From the NCBI GenBank assembly GCA_965153455.1, contig OZ234498.1:11284001-11348000 (forward strand): a stretch of DNA of 64,000 bases, read 5' to 3'. The notes under the pieces are model-generated. The model worked only from the letters and a program-made list of their open reading frames with translations, was not told the origin of the DNA and ran no database searches. The stretch comes from Sphagnum compactum. Taxonomy: Eukaryota > Bryophyta > Sphagnopsida > Sphagnales. The position numbers were made by a program, and so were the translations under genes. How positions within the stretch are numbered: position 1 is the first letter of the stretch; the number at the start of each line of letters is the position of its first letter. Below, in pieces: positions 11,384 to 20,869 of the stretch.

Positions 11384-14300
11384 TTATACGTGGTCATCAT
11401 CCACCTCAGAGGTTGTAAGCACAACCTCTGGTTTCTCACCTAGAATAGAACGGGACCGTGGCACATATGTGACAACAAGTGACCACTCCTCTGGGTTTGG
11501 GGGATAAGGAAGATAAAAGCATTGTTCTACATGACTGGGAAAAGTAAATGGCTCTGAAGTTTGCCAATGAGATGGCTAATAACTGGTGGCAGATGTCTTT
11601 AACCGTGTGTGTCCGCACTCATCCTGAACTACAGTGCAATTTGCACCAGCAAGGTTCACTTTAAACCACTTGCACTTAAACACATACTCTTCAAACTTTG
11701 AATGTGCATCATAAGACACCACCAAGATCTCTTCCAGCTTTCCATAATGTGGCACAATATCTCGAATAAGATTCTTGTCATGCCGACTGCTTCTAGAGTC
11801 CTGAATGAATTGCCCTTGAACTCCACAGTCAAAGGTGCGGCCCCTCTTTTCATCCAAAGTGGAAATCCTGAAATTAATATTGTGTTAGGCATTGTGAGTC
11901 AATAACTTATATGATAATAGAAACTTCATGCCCATAAAAATCATCCTAGAACATTTTAAAAAACTTGTCTGGAATGTGAAGATGAGTTAATATGCCTAAT
12001 GAAATAGAAAAAATAAATACTTGAAATGTCTTCCTTGTGTCCACATTGCTGAACATGTTGTCACAACTCTCTGTGGTCCATGAACAATGGTGCGAACATC
12101 ATCTGTGATCTCTGGAAAACATGATATACTTTCTCCTTGTGCCAACAATTGATCCACTTCAGCCAACTTCTCTTTCATGTACTTATGCAACGTAGGAAAA
12201 ATCCTTGATCTCCCACTCATACTTTTGGCATTCTCATAGAAGTTCCTCCACTCTTCCATGACATTGCTATTATTCAACATGAATGTGGTCAGCTGAATTA
12301 ACTCTGTAGGTAATAACATACGTGTTTGGATGGCACCAGTCAAACGGTCTTCCTCCTCTTCTCTTTCTTCCATCCAGACATGAGGACATGATGGATCTAT
12401 AGTGGCCAAGATGTTGGTGCAATAAAACATGCTCTTTGCTGCTAAGTGTCCTGTTGCCATGCTTCCCTCCACTCGTGCATGGTTACGGACATAACCCTTT
12501 AATACTGCCATATATCTTTCAAGCCAATACATCCACCGACAATGCACAGGACCAGCAATGGCTATCTCATCCACAAGGTGAACTAGTAAATGCACTTGAC
12601 AATCAAAAAATGATGGAGGGAAGGCCTTTTCCAACTTGCATACCACCTCTGCTGTTATTACCCTCATTCTTGGAATCTCCTCTACAAATAACTCCTTTGA
12701 GCATACCCATCTCAACAGATATCCCAATGACCAAAGAGCATCTTGTACTTCTGCACTCGCTAAGCCTATTATTGCCATAGGCAATATGTGCTGCAGTAAA
12801 CGATGATAGTCATGTGTCTTCAGATACCTTGGCCACTTGTGGTCATCGTCCCTACCAAAAGCTTTTTGAAGATTAGCTCCATAACCTGCAACAAGGATCC
12901 ATAAAATTATACAAAAGTATTCTAGACATCCAACAGATAGCCGACTATATTTCAAACTCTTTTTCTAGTATAAGGCATACAAATTTAAATATAAATAAAA
13001 GCAACAGAGTACTTCTAAATTCAACCCTTGCCATCAAAGTTCAAACCTGTAGGGAATCGCATCTCTCCTATGCGATTTCGAAAGTCTTTTCTTTCCTGTG
13101 TAGTAAGTGTCCATGGAGTTGATGGTCGCTGCTCAATACTTGTGTTAGGATCAACAGTAATCCACACATCGGGATGCCTCTCAAAATCCTCACAGGCCTC
13201 CCTAAAGTTACTATGCATTTCTCCATAGAGCTGTTTTATGATAGCCTTGCCCACATTTCCCTCAATTTGCATGGGGTCCAAGAGATGACGTATTTTCAAC
13301 TCACCCCAATAGGGCAAGCTGTTGAGTATACCCCACCTTGTCAATCCACTACCCTCAAACACCATAGAATCATTTGGGTCAATAACTCTATTGGCCACAT
13401 CCCTCCAATATGCAAAAGTGGTAGCTTCTGGAATATCACGCTCATCACCATAAGGCATGTCAAAAGATGAAAATAAAAGTGGGTCTGATCTCATATCATG
13501 TCCCAGTGGAAGAAACTTTGTATGGCCAAGGTAAACAATTTTGCGAAGATGGCTTGAGTATTTAGCCATGTCCTCCAAACTTGGGCCACATGTAGAGCAG
13601 GCCTTGTAGCCTTGAGTTTGCAGCCCACTTACAAAACCAAACCCTGATTGTAGAAGAGCTGAATATTAGAATAACAAATAATCACAAAACAGAATAATAA
13701 AAAAATATATAGAGGCATGTGCATGATTTCTTACCAGGATAATCATGCATTGTCCACATGCAGATTGCCCTCAACTTGAATACACGTGGTATTCCTCCAG
13801 TGGTCTTCCTCCCATCATATGCCCATACTCTATCCCACAGCGTTTTGAGCTCATCGACCACTAGTGCTAAGTAGGTGTCTAGGTTTTTCACCTTACTTGG
13901 CCCTGGGATAATAAGAGAAAGCAGCAAAAATCCTTTTCTCATAAACAACCATGGAGGAAGGTTGTAATTCATGACAACAACTGGCCAAACAGAGGTAGGT
14001 CGTCCCTTTCCTCCAAGTGAATGTGGACTAACACCATCTGATGCTAACCTTAACCTCACATGCCTAGGGTCACGCTCAAACTCTGGCCATGTTGACTCCA
14101 CATGCTTGTGAGCAGGAGAGTCAACCGGTAACCTCATAACACCAGGCTCTGATCGATGTTTCTTATGCCAAACCATTAACTCGGCCAAGTCTGTACATCG
14201 ATACATGTGCAGCAAGCGAGGAATAATGGGAAACCACCTTACTGATTTCCTGGGCACCTTTTCTGTAAGCATGTGAGGATCATATCGAGCCTCTTCACAT

Positions 14301-16208
14301 GTACTGCACTCCGTTAAATGGGCATTGTTCCCATGAAATAGCATGCAGTCATTAACACATGCATGGACAATTTGATACTCCATGCCTATGGAGGATAAGA
14401 TCTTTTTAGCCTCCTTCCAAGATCCTGGCAAAACATTTTCCTCAGGCAGCAAGAGGCTACGACAATACTGGAAAATGTCTGACAACATAGTATTGCTTGC
14501 CTTGTGTTTTGCTTGGATGTTTAACAACCCCAGTATGGCTGCTAAACAGCTTAACCTTGCACCTTGAAAAATAGGTGTTCGAGCATGTGCCTCCGCCTCT
14601 TGCCACTGCTGTTGTCCCTGGGCAGTATGTTGATGATGTGGAACATCTGCATTGGCTCCTTCATCATGTGGGTTGCCAGACATATCATCAACTATGTCAA
14701 GTCCAAACCAGTCAACCATGAAGTCATCCATCGCTTGTTCTTGGTTTGCAGGCAGTGGTGCTTCCTGAACTGGTTGAGAGACACCTTCATCATGAGCAGA
14801 CAAGTCATTTGATGAAGAATGAGTTGATGAAGAGTCTGATTTGTGTGGCATGCCCATCTCCCGATATGTTGCTCTCAACCTCCGTGGCAGCATGTCTTCA
14901 GAAGGCCGAATATTCTATGCAATACCAAATCCAGAAGATCTTAACTATATACCAAGCATAGTTGCATATTACATTATAAATAAAAAATGCCAAAATGCAT
15001 GTATATAGATATGGTATGTTATGTCTTAAACAAAGTACATAGTTCAGAAATGGTGGAATCCTAACTCCACTCATAGTGTGTAAACAACTCATCTCCTGAT
15101 CTGATGGTCCTAGTAGCTATAACCAGGCAATGGTCTTCATGATAAGTCTGGCCATATGGTGCTGGAGGAGGTCCCTCAACAAAAACCCACTCACAATTAG
15201 CCCTACACTTAGGATGAGTCCCCACTGTATTGTTGATGAAACCAGCAATGTTTCCAGAACGTATGGGGTCTCCATCTATCACTCTCACATCACTATGCCT
15301 CCTAGTGCTACCAGCAAAGGTGTCCACCTCAAGAGCAAAGGTCTTCCACTCAGGATGTTGTGTGAGGATCATGTTCCAATGTCTTCTCTTATAGATAGGC
15401 CCACCATAAGGGAACAAAGTAGGACCCTCTCTACGACATCTAGCTGAATCCTCTACAATGATGTCCTCACAAGCATATACTCCATAGCCATGCCTCTCTC
15501 CAAGTGTAGAGGTCTTAACAATCCATCGTCTACCCCAAACCACAACCTCCTCATCGTAGGGCAAACTATCAAGCAACCCAAGAACTGCAGGGTTCCATGA
15601 TTGGATAATATTGGCACATTTGCCAGTGAACTCACACATATCCCATCTGCCCTCAACAATAGTCCTAGCATGACCCTCACTTGGACGTTGTGCTTTGGAT
15701 CGCTGTCTAACGAAGGGCACACGTGGCCTTGCTTCATGCTGTGGCTTATTGGCCTCATGAGAGGTACCAATCCCTACAGCAAATGCCTGCGAAAGTGCAT
15801 TACCTATGGCAGCTAAAACCCCTTGTGATAGAACATAGGGTGGTGGTTTCATACGGGAACCCTATTACATTCAAAAAACCACAACAAACCATGGAAGTGA
15901 AAATAGTTTCAAAGAGGATTTCATGAAAAATAACATGTATCAAAGAGGAAAAAATGACAATGGTAAATGACACTTACCACATGAGATGAAGAAGCTCCTG
16001 GAGTAAGACCACGATGACGCCCAAATCGCTGAATGTGTTGAGCACAAACATATGACTTTTGTGAAATCTGACCAACACACTTGGTGCATTGGCAAAGCTG
16101 CCGAGGTGGACCACGAGGAGAATGAGACACCTCTGCCTGCGTATGAGCTGATGTGCCCTCATTTGAGGAGGATGAGGCACTACTGGACACAACGGAGGAG
16201 GAAGACAT
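11384..16208 (-). CDS. CACTA Tnp2 transposase with one premature stop
   Basis: Proposed exons: 16208-15978 (shared zinc-finger exon), 14914-13735, 13643-13047, 12885-12021 and 11867-11384. All junctions are GT-AG and phases sum to 1,119 codons. Residues 39-58 form a Cys/His cluster (CQC..C, C..H). The Tnp2 core has HACVNDC...CSTCEEARYDPH (about residues 262-291), the first catalytic region LASDGVSP with Asp near residue 370, then MNYNLPPWL, IPGPSKVKNLDTYL, MHDYPG and FGFVSGLQTQGYKACSTC. Exon 4 carries a DUF4218-like domain (HLLVHLVDEI, GPVHCRWMYWLERYM, KGYVRNHARVEGSM). The last exon is DUF4216-like (YGKLEEILVVSYD, FKCKWFKVN, CFYLPYPPNPEEWSLVV). A TAG at 11578-11576 interrupts codon 1055; the frame is otherwise open to TAA at 11384, so about 63 C-terminal residues are lost. 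This protein would cut and join the element ends in the nucleus. It could keep some activity. Confidence 0.88.
15061..16208 (-). CDS. Zinc-finger SET-domain protein encoded inside the CACTA element
   Basis: Two exons, 16208-15978 and 15861-15061, join in phase 0 to give 343 aa ending at TAG. Exon 1 is Ser-rich, then has a Cys/His cluster (C39, C41, C44, C55, H58) typical of the N-terminus of CACTA transposases. The second exon has SET-domain landmarks in order: GYGVYACEDI (about 202-211, the cofactor-binding GxG), FPYGGPIY (about 227-234), SGNIAGFINN (279-288, matching the NHS motif but with Asn for His), PKCRANC (294-300) and GDELFTHYEW (333-342, the ELxxxY motif with the Tyr kept). No pre-SET or post-SET Cys cluster is visible. 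SET proteins transfer methyl groups from S-adenosylmethionine to lysines, often on histone tails; that activity is inferred. The exon sits between the first and second transposase coding exons on the same strand. The open frame suggests selection or recent acquisition. Alternative: a catalytically dead SET-fold binding module. Confidence 0.82.
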
Positions 16209-16274
16209 ATCATCTGTCACATTAATACGGCACAAGTGTAAGGCAAAGACCGGATTAGACTTTCAAAAATCATG

Positions 16275-16338
16275 TCATACAGCAATATAAACCCTTGACT
16301 ACTCATAAATTGAGACAACCTAAACAAAAAAGAAATAC
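16275..16338 (-). other. Likely 5' untranslated intron of the Tnp2/SET transcript
   Basis: On the minus strand GGATGCAG is followed by a GTATGT donor at about 16338, and a pyrimidine-containing acceptor GTGACAG lies just before the ATGATATGTC of the first coding exon at about 16214. This suggests a non-coding leader exon above 16338 shared by the SET and transposase messages. Exact ends are uncertain. Confidence 0.4.
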
Positions 16339-16485
16339 ATACCTGCATCCAATGTGGGCTCAACAATGCCTATAGGACTGGTTGCTCAAATAATCCCAAC
16401 ACCAATTTCGAAGTAGGGGGCACTCCTATAAAAACCCTTTGGCATATGCAAAAAAAAACAACAAAATGTTAAAGCCAGAATAAAT

Positions 16486-16700
16486 TAAAACTTTGCGAAC
16501 CCCTTGCGAACCCCCCACCATCGCATCCCTTTTCGCACCAAAGCCCTAACCCTAAAACTTCCTCTTACATTAGCGAAGTCCCCGACTTCGCAACCCTCCA
16601 ACGTTGCGAAAGTAACAGCATTGCATGGCCTTTGCGATAAAACCCGTATCGCAAGTTCCGATGCAGGTTACATCGCAAGCCCTGAATTGCCGAAAGTCCC
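16486..16700. promoter_or_regulatory. Divergent promoter region with TTGCGA/TCGCAA cluster
   Basis: Between the minus-strand SET/Tnp2 genes and the plus-strand TnpA-like gene lie about ten copies of the same motif found at the element ends, for example TTTGCGAAC at 16493 and 16504, TTCGCAAC at about 16586, TTGCGAAAG at about 16603, TTTGCGATA at about 16631 and ATCGCAAG at 16649 and 16672. By analogy with maize TnpA, which binds such motifs and regulates the Spm promoter, this is a plausible autoregulatory site. The open frame that runs through it upstream of 16840 is not taken as coding. Confidence 0.6.
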
Positions 16701-16839
16701 GTGTAGTGAAACGGAATCCCTTGAAGCTGGTGTAGTGAAATCTTTCTGGGGTCCTAGAGTGAAACGACATCGGAATTTGAATTCATTCTCGGCATTGCTC
16801 GAGAATTGTCTAAGGAAAGCTTGGGCAGAGCGGATTGCA

Positions 16840-18678
16840 ATGGCTAGGACTGGTGGAGGGGGTTCTGGGTCTGGAGGAGGTGACGACAATGAGGAAAGGT
16901 TGAGGAAGATGATTGCTGATCACTTGAGAGCTTCAGAGATCTCTGCAATCGATACTAGGACACCTGAAGGGTTGGCATCCTTGACAGCCATTTTAGGTCA
17001 AGCACTGCAAGCAGGGCTGACTGCTGGGGAAGCACAAAGAGATGAGGAGGCAAGGAAGGCTGCAGAAGCCAAGGCAGCAGAGAAGAAGAGAAAGAGAGAT
17101 GAGAGAGCAACAACAGGAGCTCTCTCACCTAGAACTCTCGAGAAGAAAAGGAGGAAGGATGAGAGGGATGCCATCAGAAAGGAGAAGCTCGACCTGAAGA
17201 AGAAGGAGGAGGAGACGAAGAAGCTCCCTCTGATAACATTGGTAGAGGAGGGAATTCCAACCGAGCTGGCATACACTGGGGCGAAGAGCACCATTAGGCA
17301 CATTGTCTCCACCAACTTTGCACGAGGAGTTGAGTGGGGCACTCTCTCAAAGACAGAGCAGAAGAGAGTGATAAATCAGGTCAAGGGAGCATTTCGAAAT
17401 GGAGGAGAGCTTGATTCACAGTGGATTGCAAACAAGATCTCCAATTCAATGTCTCAAGCAAGATACCATGATAGGATGAAGATTCGTGCTCACCTGAGAG
17501 ACCTGAATGTGTACAGGAACTTGGAGAGGCCGCTTCAGTTCTCAGAAGACATCTGGAATGCCTTCTACCAGTCTGAGGTGCAATTGAAAGCAGCAAGGCA
17601 GCTGAAGGAGATCACAGAGCAGCTAGCCAAGGCCAAGAAGGCAAGAGAGTTTGGGAGGTCTGACCTCGACCTGAAGGCACTGGAGCCGAAGCTTGCTGAA
17701 TGCCAATCAGTGGTGGACGAGGTTGGTGATCCACCATTGAAGTTCCTCAAGGCAGCAGAGCGAGTGAAAATGGTTCCAAACGCCACCCACAGGCTAGGGC
17801 AAGGTGGCATTCCCGGCCTCAAAGCAGCATTTGTAAGTACCCTAAACCCTCTCCTCCATTTCTTTCCTGCAAAGACTCACATGCTTGTGAGTTTCTGTTC
17901 AGTCAAACTGGACTGTTTGCGATACCTTTGCGATGCGGTACCTTTGCGATACCTTTGCGATGCGGATTGCATCGCAAAGACAGGTATATGGAGTTTTGGC
18001 CTTTTGGGTTGCGATAGTAGATACGATGCGATTTGTTTCGCAAGCTGCTTCGCAAGTGTCAGTATGCGAAGGTCTGCGCTTCGCAAAAGTGGTCGGAGAC
18101 TTGAATTGATTCTTTATGCGTTTTTTTTACTTGTTGTATTATGGGGATAGTACAAGAGGTACAAGAGGAAGATCACAGCTGCAGAAATGAATATGGGCCA
18201 GGAGCATGGCAAGGAGCATCTTTTTCAACATGTTGATGCACTATTGGTGAGTGGGTTTGGTTGGGATTCAATTTCTGTTTGTGTTGAAATTGTTTTCATT
18301 TGAATCAAGATTTTCATTTATGGTGTTGACTAAGCTTTGCATGTTGAAATGCAGGCATCTTAGGGTGAGAGTGAGAGCTCCGAGGGCAGCAGTGATGAGG
18401 AGGAGAGAAATGAGGAGGAGAGAGCAGGTAGCACTGCTCCCAGTGTGCTACCTGCTCCCAGTGCTACCACTAGCAGTGGACCCAGTTCATTTGCTAGTCG
18501 AAATGAAGGTTCTGCAGGGGGCAAAGATAAAGAGAATAGGGAGGAGGAGGAGGAGGAGGAGGAGGGGCAGGGGGACGATGAAGAGAGGGAGGAGGATGAG
18601 CAGCCTCCCCCTCCACCAGAGAACACTAGGAAGAAAGATTCAAGGAAGAAATCCAAGAGGGGAAGGAAGTCTAGATAG
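16840..18678 (+). CDS. TnpA-like accessory protein of the CACTA element
   Basis: Exons 16840-17832, 18151-18246 and 18364-18678, all phase 0, give 467 aa ending at TAG. I chose the ATG at 16840 (MARTGGGGSG) because the sequence before it is the motif-rich promoter; the frame stays open upstream to 16504. After a Gly-rich start comes a short helical domain (EERLRKMIADHLRASE, 18-33), then a long Lys/Arg/Glu helix likely to be a nuclear-localising coiled coil (about 66-128), a middle domain (about 130-330: LITLVEEGIPTELAYTG, WGTLSKTEQKRVINQVKGAF, ISNSMSQARYHDRMKIRAHL), and a tail with an acidic run, five prolines and a basic end (KKSKRGRKSR). No transposase catalytic motif is present. In En/Spm the second protein binds subterminal motifs and helps Tnp2; that role is inferred from position and composition. 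Intron 1 carries more copies of the TTGCGA motif. Confidence 0.72.
17915..18085. repeat. TTGCGA motif array inside the TnpA-like intron
   Basis: Intron 1 holds a tandem ACCTTTGCGATGCGGT / ACCTTTGCGAT array at 17927-17967, followed by ATCGCAAAG, GTTGCGATAG, TTCGCAAG (twice), TGCGAAG and TTCGCAAAAG. Motif and spacing match the subterminal regions. This could be an internal binding site for the element's own protein, or an old terminal region captured as intron. Confidence 0.65.
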
Positions 18679-18814
18679 GCAGCTAGTGTGTTAGATACCC
18701 AAGGGTTGCAAACCCTTTTACATTGTAAAATTTGAAATTTTGATATAGATTTTCTTTTTTGCGGCCCAAAGTGACCCAAATAAACCCTGCTTCCAAAATA
18801 AGAATACAGTGCCA

Positions 18815-19345
18815 TGCTCTTGCGATACACAGTGCATCTCAAAACAATTTGCGAGTCATAATTCTTCGCAACATTGTAAAAGCCAAAAGCCCAATAATAC
18901 CATGTCACAGACATCGCTACACTCTTGGGGGTAAAATCATTCCAGAACACGTTTGCAAAATCTATGATTTCGCAAACTTTTAGCGGCATTCTGAGAATCC
19001 CAAAACGTTTGCGTGAGATCTAATGCCGTTAAGGGTTTGCGATAGACCTTATTTCGGAAACCGATAGACTTTTGAGTCGATTCGCTAAGTCGTTGCGGCG
19101 ATGGGTTTGTTGCAAATAGTTTGCGATGTAATGTTAATCGCAAACGGTATATAGAAGCAAGTATAATCGTAAAGGTTTTGCGATTGTATCAAGTTCGGGA
19201 GTTGTGAAGGACTTGCGATTGTACGGGTGCGAATGTTTTGGTATCGCAAAGGCTTAACAGTTTGCGAGGAGTTATGGTTCGCAAACGCGGGTTTTCGGAA
19301 ACTTCTTTCTTTGTTGTTTGCGATGATATTTGGATCGCAAAATAG
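18815..19345. repeat. CACTA right subterminal motif array
   Basis: About twenty TTGCGA/TCGCAA copies and one-base variants, in both orientations, for example at about 18820, 18850, 18866, 18969, 19037, 19120, 19136, 19177, 19213, 19243, 19263, 19278, 19317 and 19334. It mirrors the left array and runs to within about 25 bp of the element end. Confidence 0.8.
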
Positions 19346-19353
19346 CCCCCTGT

Positions 19354-19363
19354 TGTTGTAGTG
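19354..19363 (-). repeat. CACTA right terminal inverted repeat
   Basis: Reads TGTTGTAGTG, the complement of CACTACAACA. The next three bases, 19364-19366, are the AGC duplication. Confidence 0.92.
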
Positions 19364-19789
19364 AGCCTAGGGTTAGTTTCCACATAGACAAAACAAATAT
19401 ATATTTTTCAAAAAATAAATTCGTTTTTTCATTTTGAAATTATATTTTTTTTCCATCATCTATTATCATATTGTGAGATGAGTAGTGAAATTATTCATAA
19501 TGTCATCTATGATAATTAGGATGATTTTCAACATGTCAACTTCATATTTTTAAAAAATTCATTTCATTATTTTGAGGTTTATTTAACGACGAAGCTAACT
19601 TTAGGGTAAGCACACATAATGGATTAATATAGACACAAGATATTTTGGTGGTCTGAATTTTTATTATGTCAATGCATTAATTCATTGCACAAATGGTTTA
19701 TTTGTAATAAGTAACTTTTGCACAACATTGGAGTATGATGAATGCATTGTTGTTTTTTTCAAAGTTTGTTAACATGTTACCAAGAGTTC

Positions 19790-20830
19790 AAAGCGTATAT
19801 AGATATATGAAAGTGTTTGGAAAATTAATTTTTTGGAAGTTTTTTTGAAAAGATGTCTCAACAACATACAAGGTTAAGCTATGACACATTTTGTGCTTTG
19901 ATTAAGGTTTTAAGTCCAAATTTTGAAAAAAACATACAATCATGAAAGAAAACAGCCTTATAAAAGGTAAAGTAGTAGTGGCTTTTATAAGATTAGGTGG
20001 TGGAAATTCATTGCAAATGTGTGGAGAAGTCTATCCCATTGCAAAAAGTATGGCATCAATTATAATGAAAGAGTTTTGTGCATAAATTAAAAAGCATTTA
20101 AAATCATTGGTGATACATACTTTTATTAGATTTGAGATCAAATAAATCATCATTAGTTCTGAAAGCTTACATATAATTCTTTACATTCCAAGTGCCATGA
20201 TGATGGTCATATTCCAATTATTGTACCTAACATAGATTTAAAATCATATTATTATTACAAAGGTTTTTATTCCATATGATTCAAGGAATTGTAAATGCAA
20301 AGTGTAGCTTTTGGGATTACGAGGGGGGGCACATAATATTCATGATTGGGCTTTCTTTCAAAAAAAAACTTTTAGGAAATCATGTGGTAGAAGACAAATT
20401 TTTACCTTACAAGCTAATAGGAGATATTGCTTATCCAATGCGGCCATGGTTTTATTCTTCATTCAAAGGTGAAAAATATGGGTTGTGAAACTACAAAACA
20501 CATTATAATTTTATCCAACCAAGTACATGGATTTTAATTGAAAGAACTTTTGGAATGTTAAAAGGAAGGTCTATAATTTTATTCAGAAAAATAAATATTC
20601 CATTGTGTCGTGTGTTGGATTTGGTTATGGTTTGCATATGTTTGCATAACATGTGCATTGCCAACTTGAATGGTTTTGATATGGATTGGGCCTTGGAAGT
20701 TCAAAGATAAGCACAATCACAAACAAATTCAACATTTGGCAACATCAAGGGAATTGATAAGTTCAAAGTGGTTGAATAAGCAATAAAATACATGAAGAGG
20801 TTACAAAATCTAGGGATAATGGACGATGCT
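19790..20830 (+). pseudogene. PIF/Harbinger-type transposase, decayed
   Basis: Broken frames on the plus strand match the DDE_4 (HARBI1-like) transposase layout: an N-terminal helical part (RLSYDTFCALIKVLSPNFEK at about 19871, then VVVAFIRLGGGNSLQMCGE at about 19976 and SIIMKEFC), then LIGDIAYPMRPWFYSSF at about 20420 with the second catalytic Asp, then PSTWILIERTFGMLKGRS at about 20522 with the catalytic Glu, and CICLHNMCI at about 20635. A TGA at 20486 splits two in-frame pieces of the core, and at least three more stops or shifts lie upstream. Target duplications and terminal repeats were not found. Not functional. Confidence 0.8.
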
Positions 20831-20869
20831 AAAATTGACATGGAGGACATCAAGATGAAAATGAACATA

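Larger units (their letters stand above)
10669..19363. mobile_element. CACTA (En/Spm) transposon carrying a SET-domain exon
   Basis: The element is 8,695 bp. It starts CACTACTACA at 10669 and ends with the inverse complement of CACTACAACA at 19363, nine of ten terminal bases matching. It is flanked by a perfect 3-bp duplication, AGC at 10666-10668 and 19364-19366, which is what En/Spm transposases make. Inside are a minus-strand Tnp2 transposase (exons ending at 11384), a SET-domain exon (15861-15061), a divergent plus-strand TnpA-like gene (16840-18678), and dense TTGCGA/TCGCAA motifs in both subterminal regions. The transposase carries one premature stop; the SET and TnpA-like frames are open. 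The intact ends, perfect target duplication and largely open frames imply a fairly recent insertion. Ulp1-type proteases are the cargo I know from plant CACTA elements; I do not know of a described SET domain in one. Confidence 0.93.

Noticed and set aside
12436-12780. Plus-strand frame of 114 codons inside the CACTA element
   Set aside because: Antisense of the DUF4218-like part of Tnp2.
16504-16839. Upstream extension of the TnpA-like frame to 16504
   Set aside because: The stretch is made of the TTGCGA motif array, and its translation has no relation to the charged protein that starts cleanly at 16840. It is better explained as promoter.
16998-17342. Minus-strand frame opposite TnpA-like exon 1
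   Set aside because: Antisense shadow of a Lys/Glu-rich coding region, with no signal of its own.
18360-18989. Minus-strand frame of 209 codons opposite TnpA-like exon 3
   Set aside because: It is the antisense of the acidic/basic tail, giving poly-Ser; the sense strand has matching splice sites and a stop at the end.
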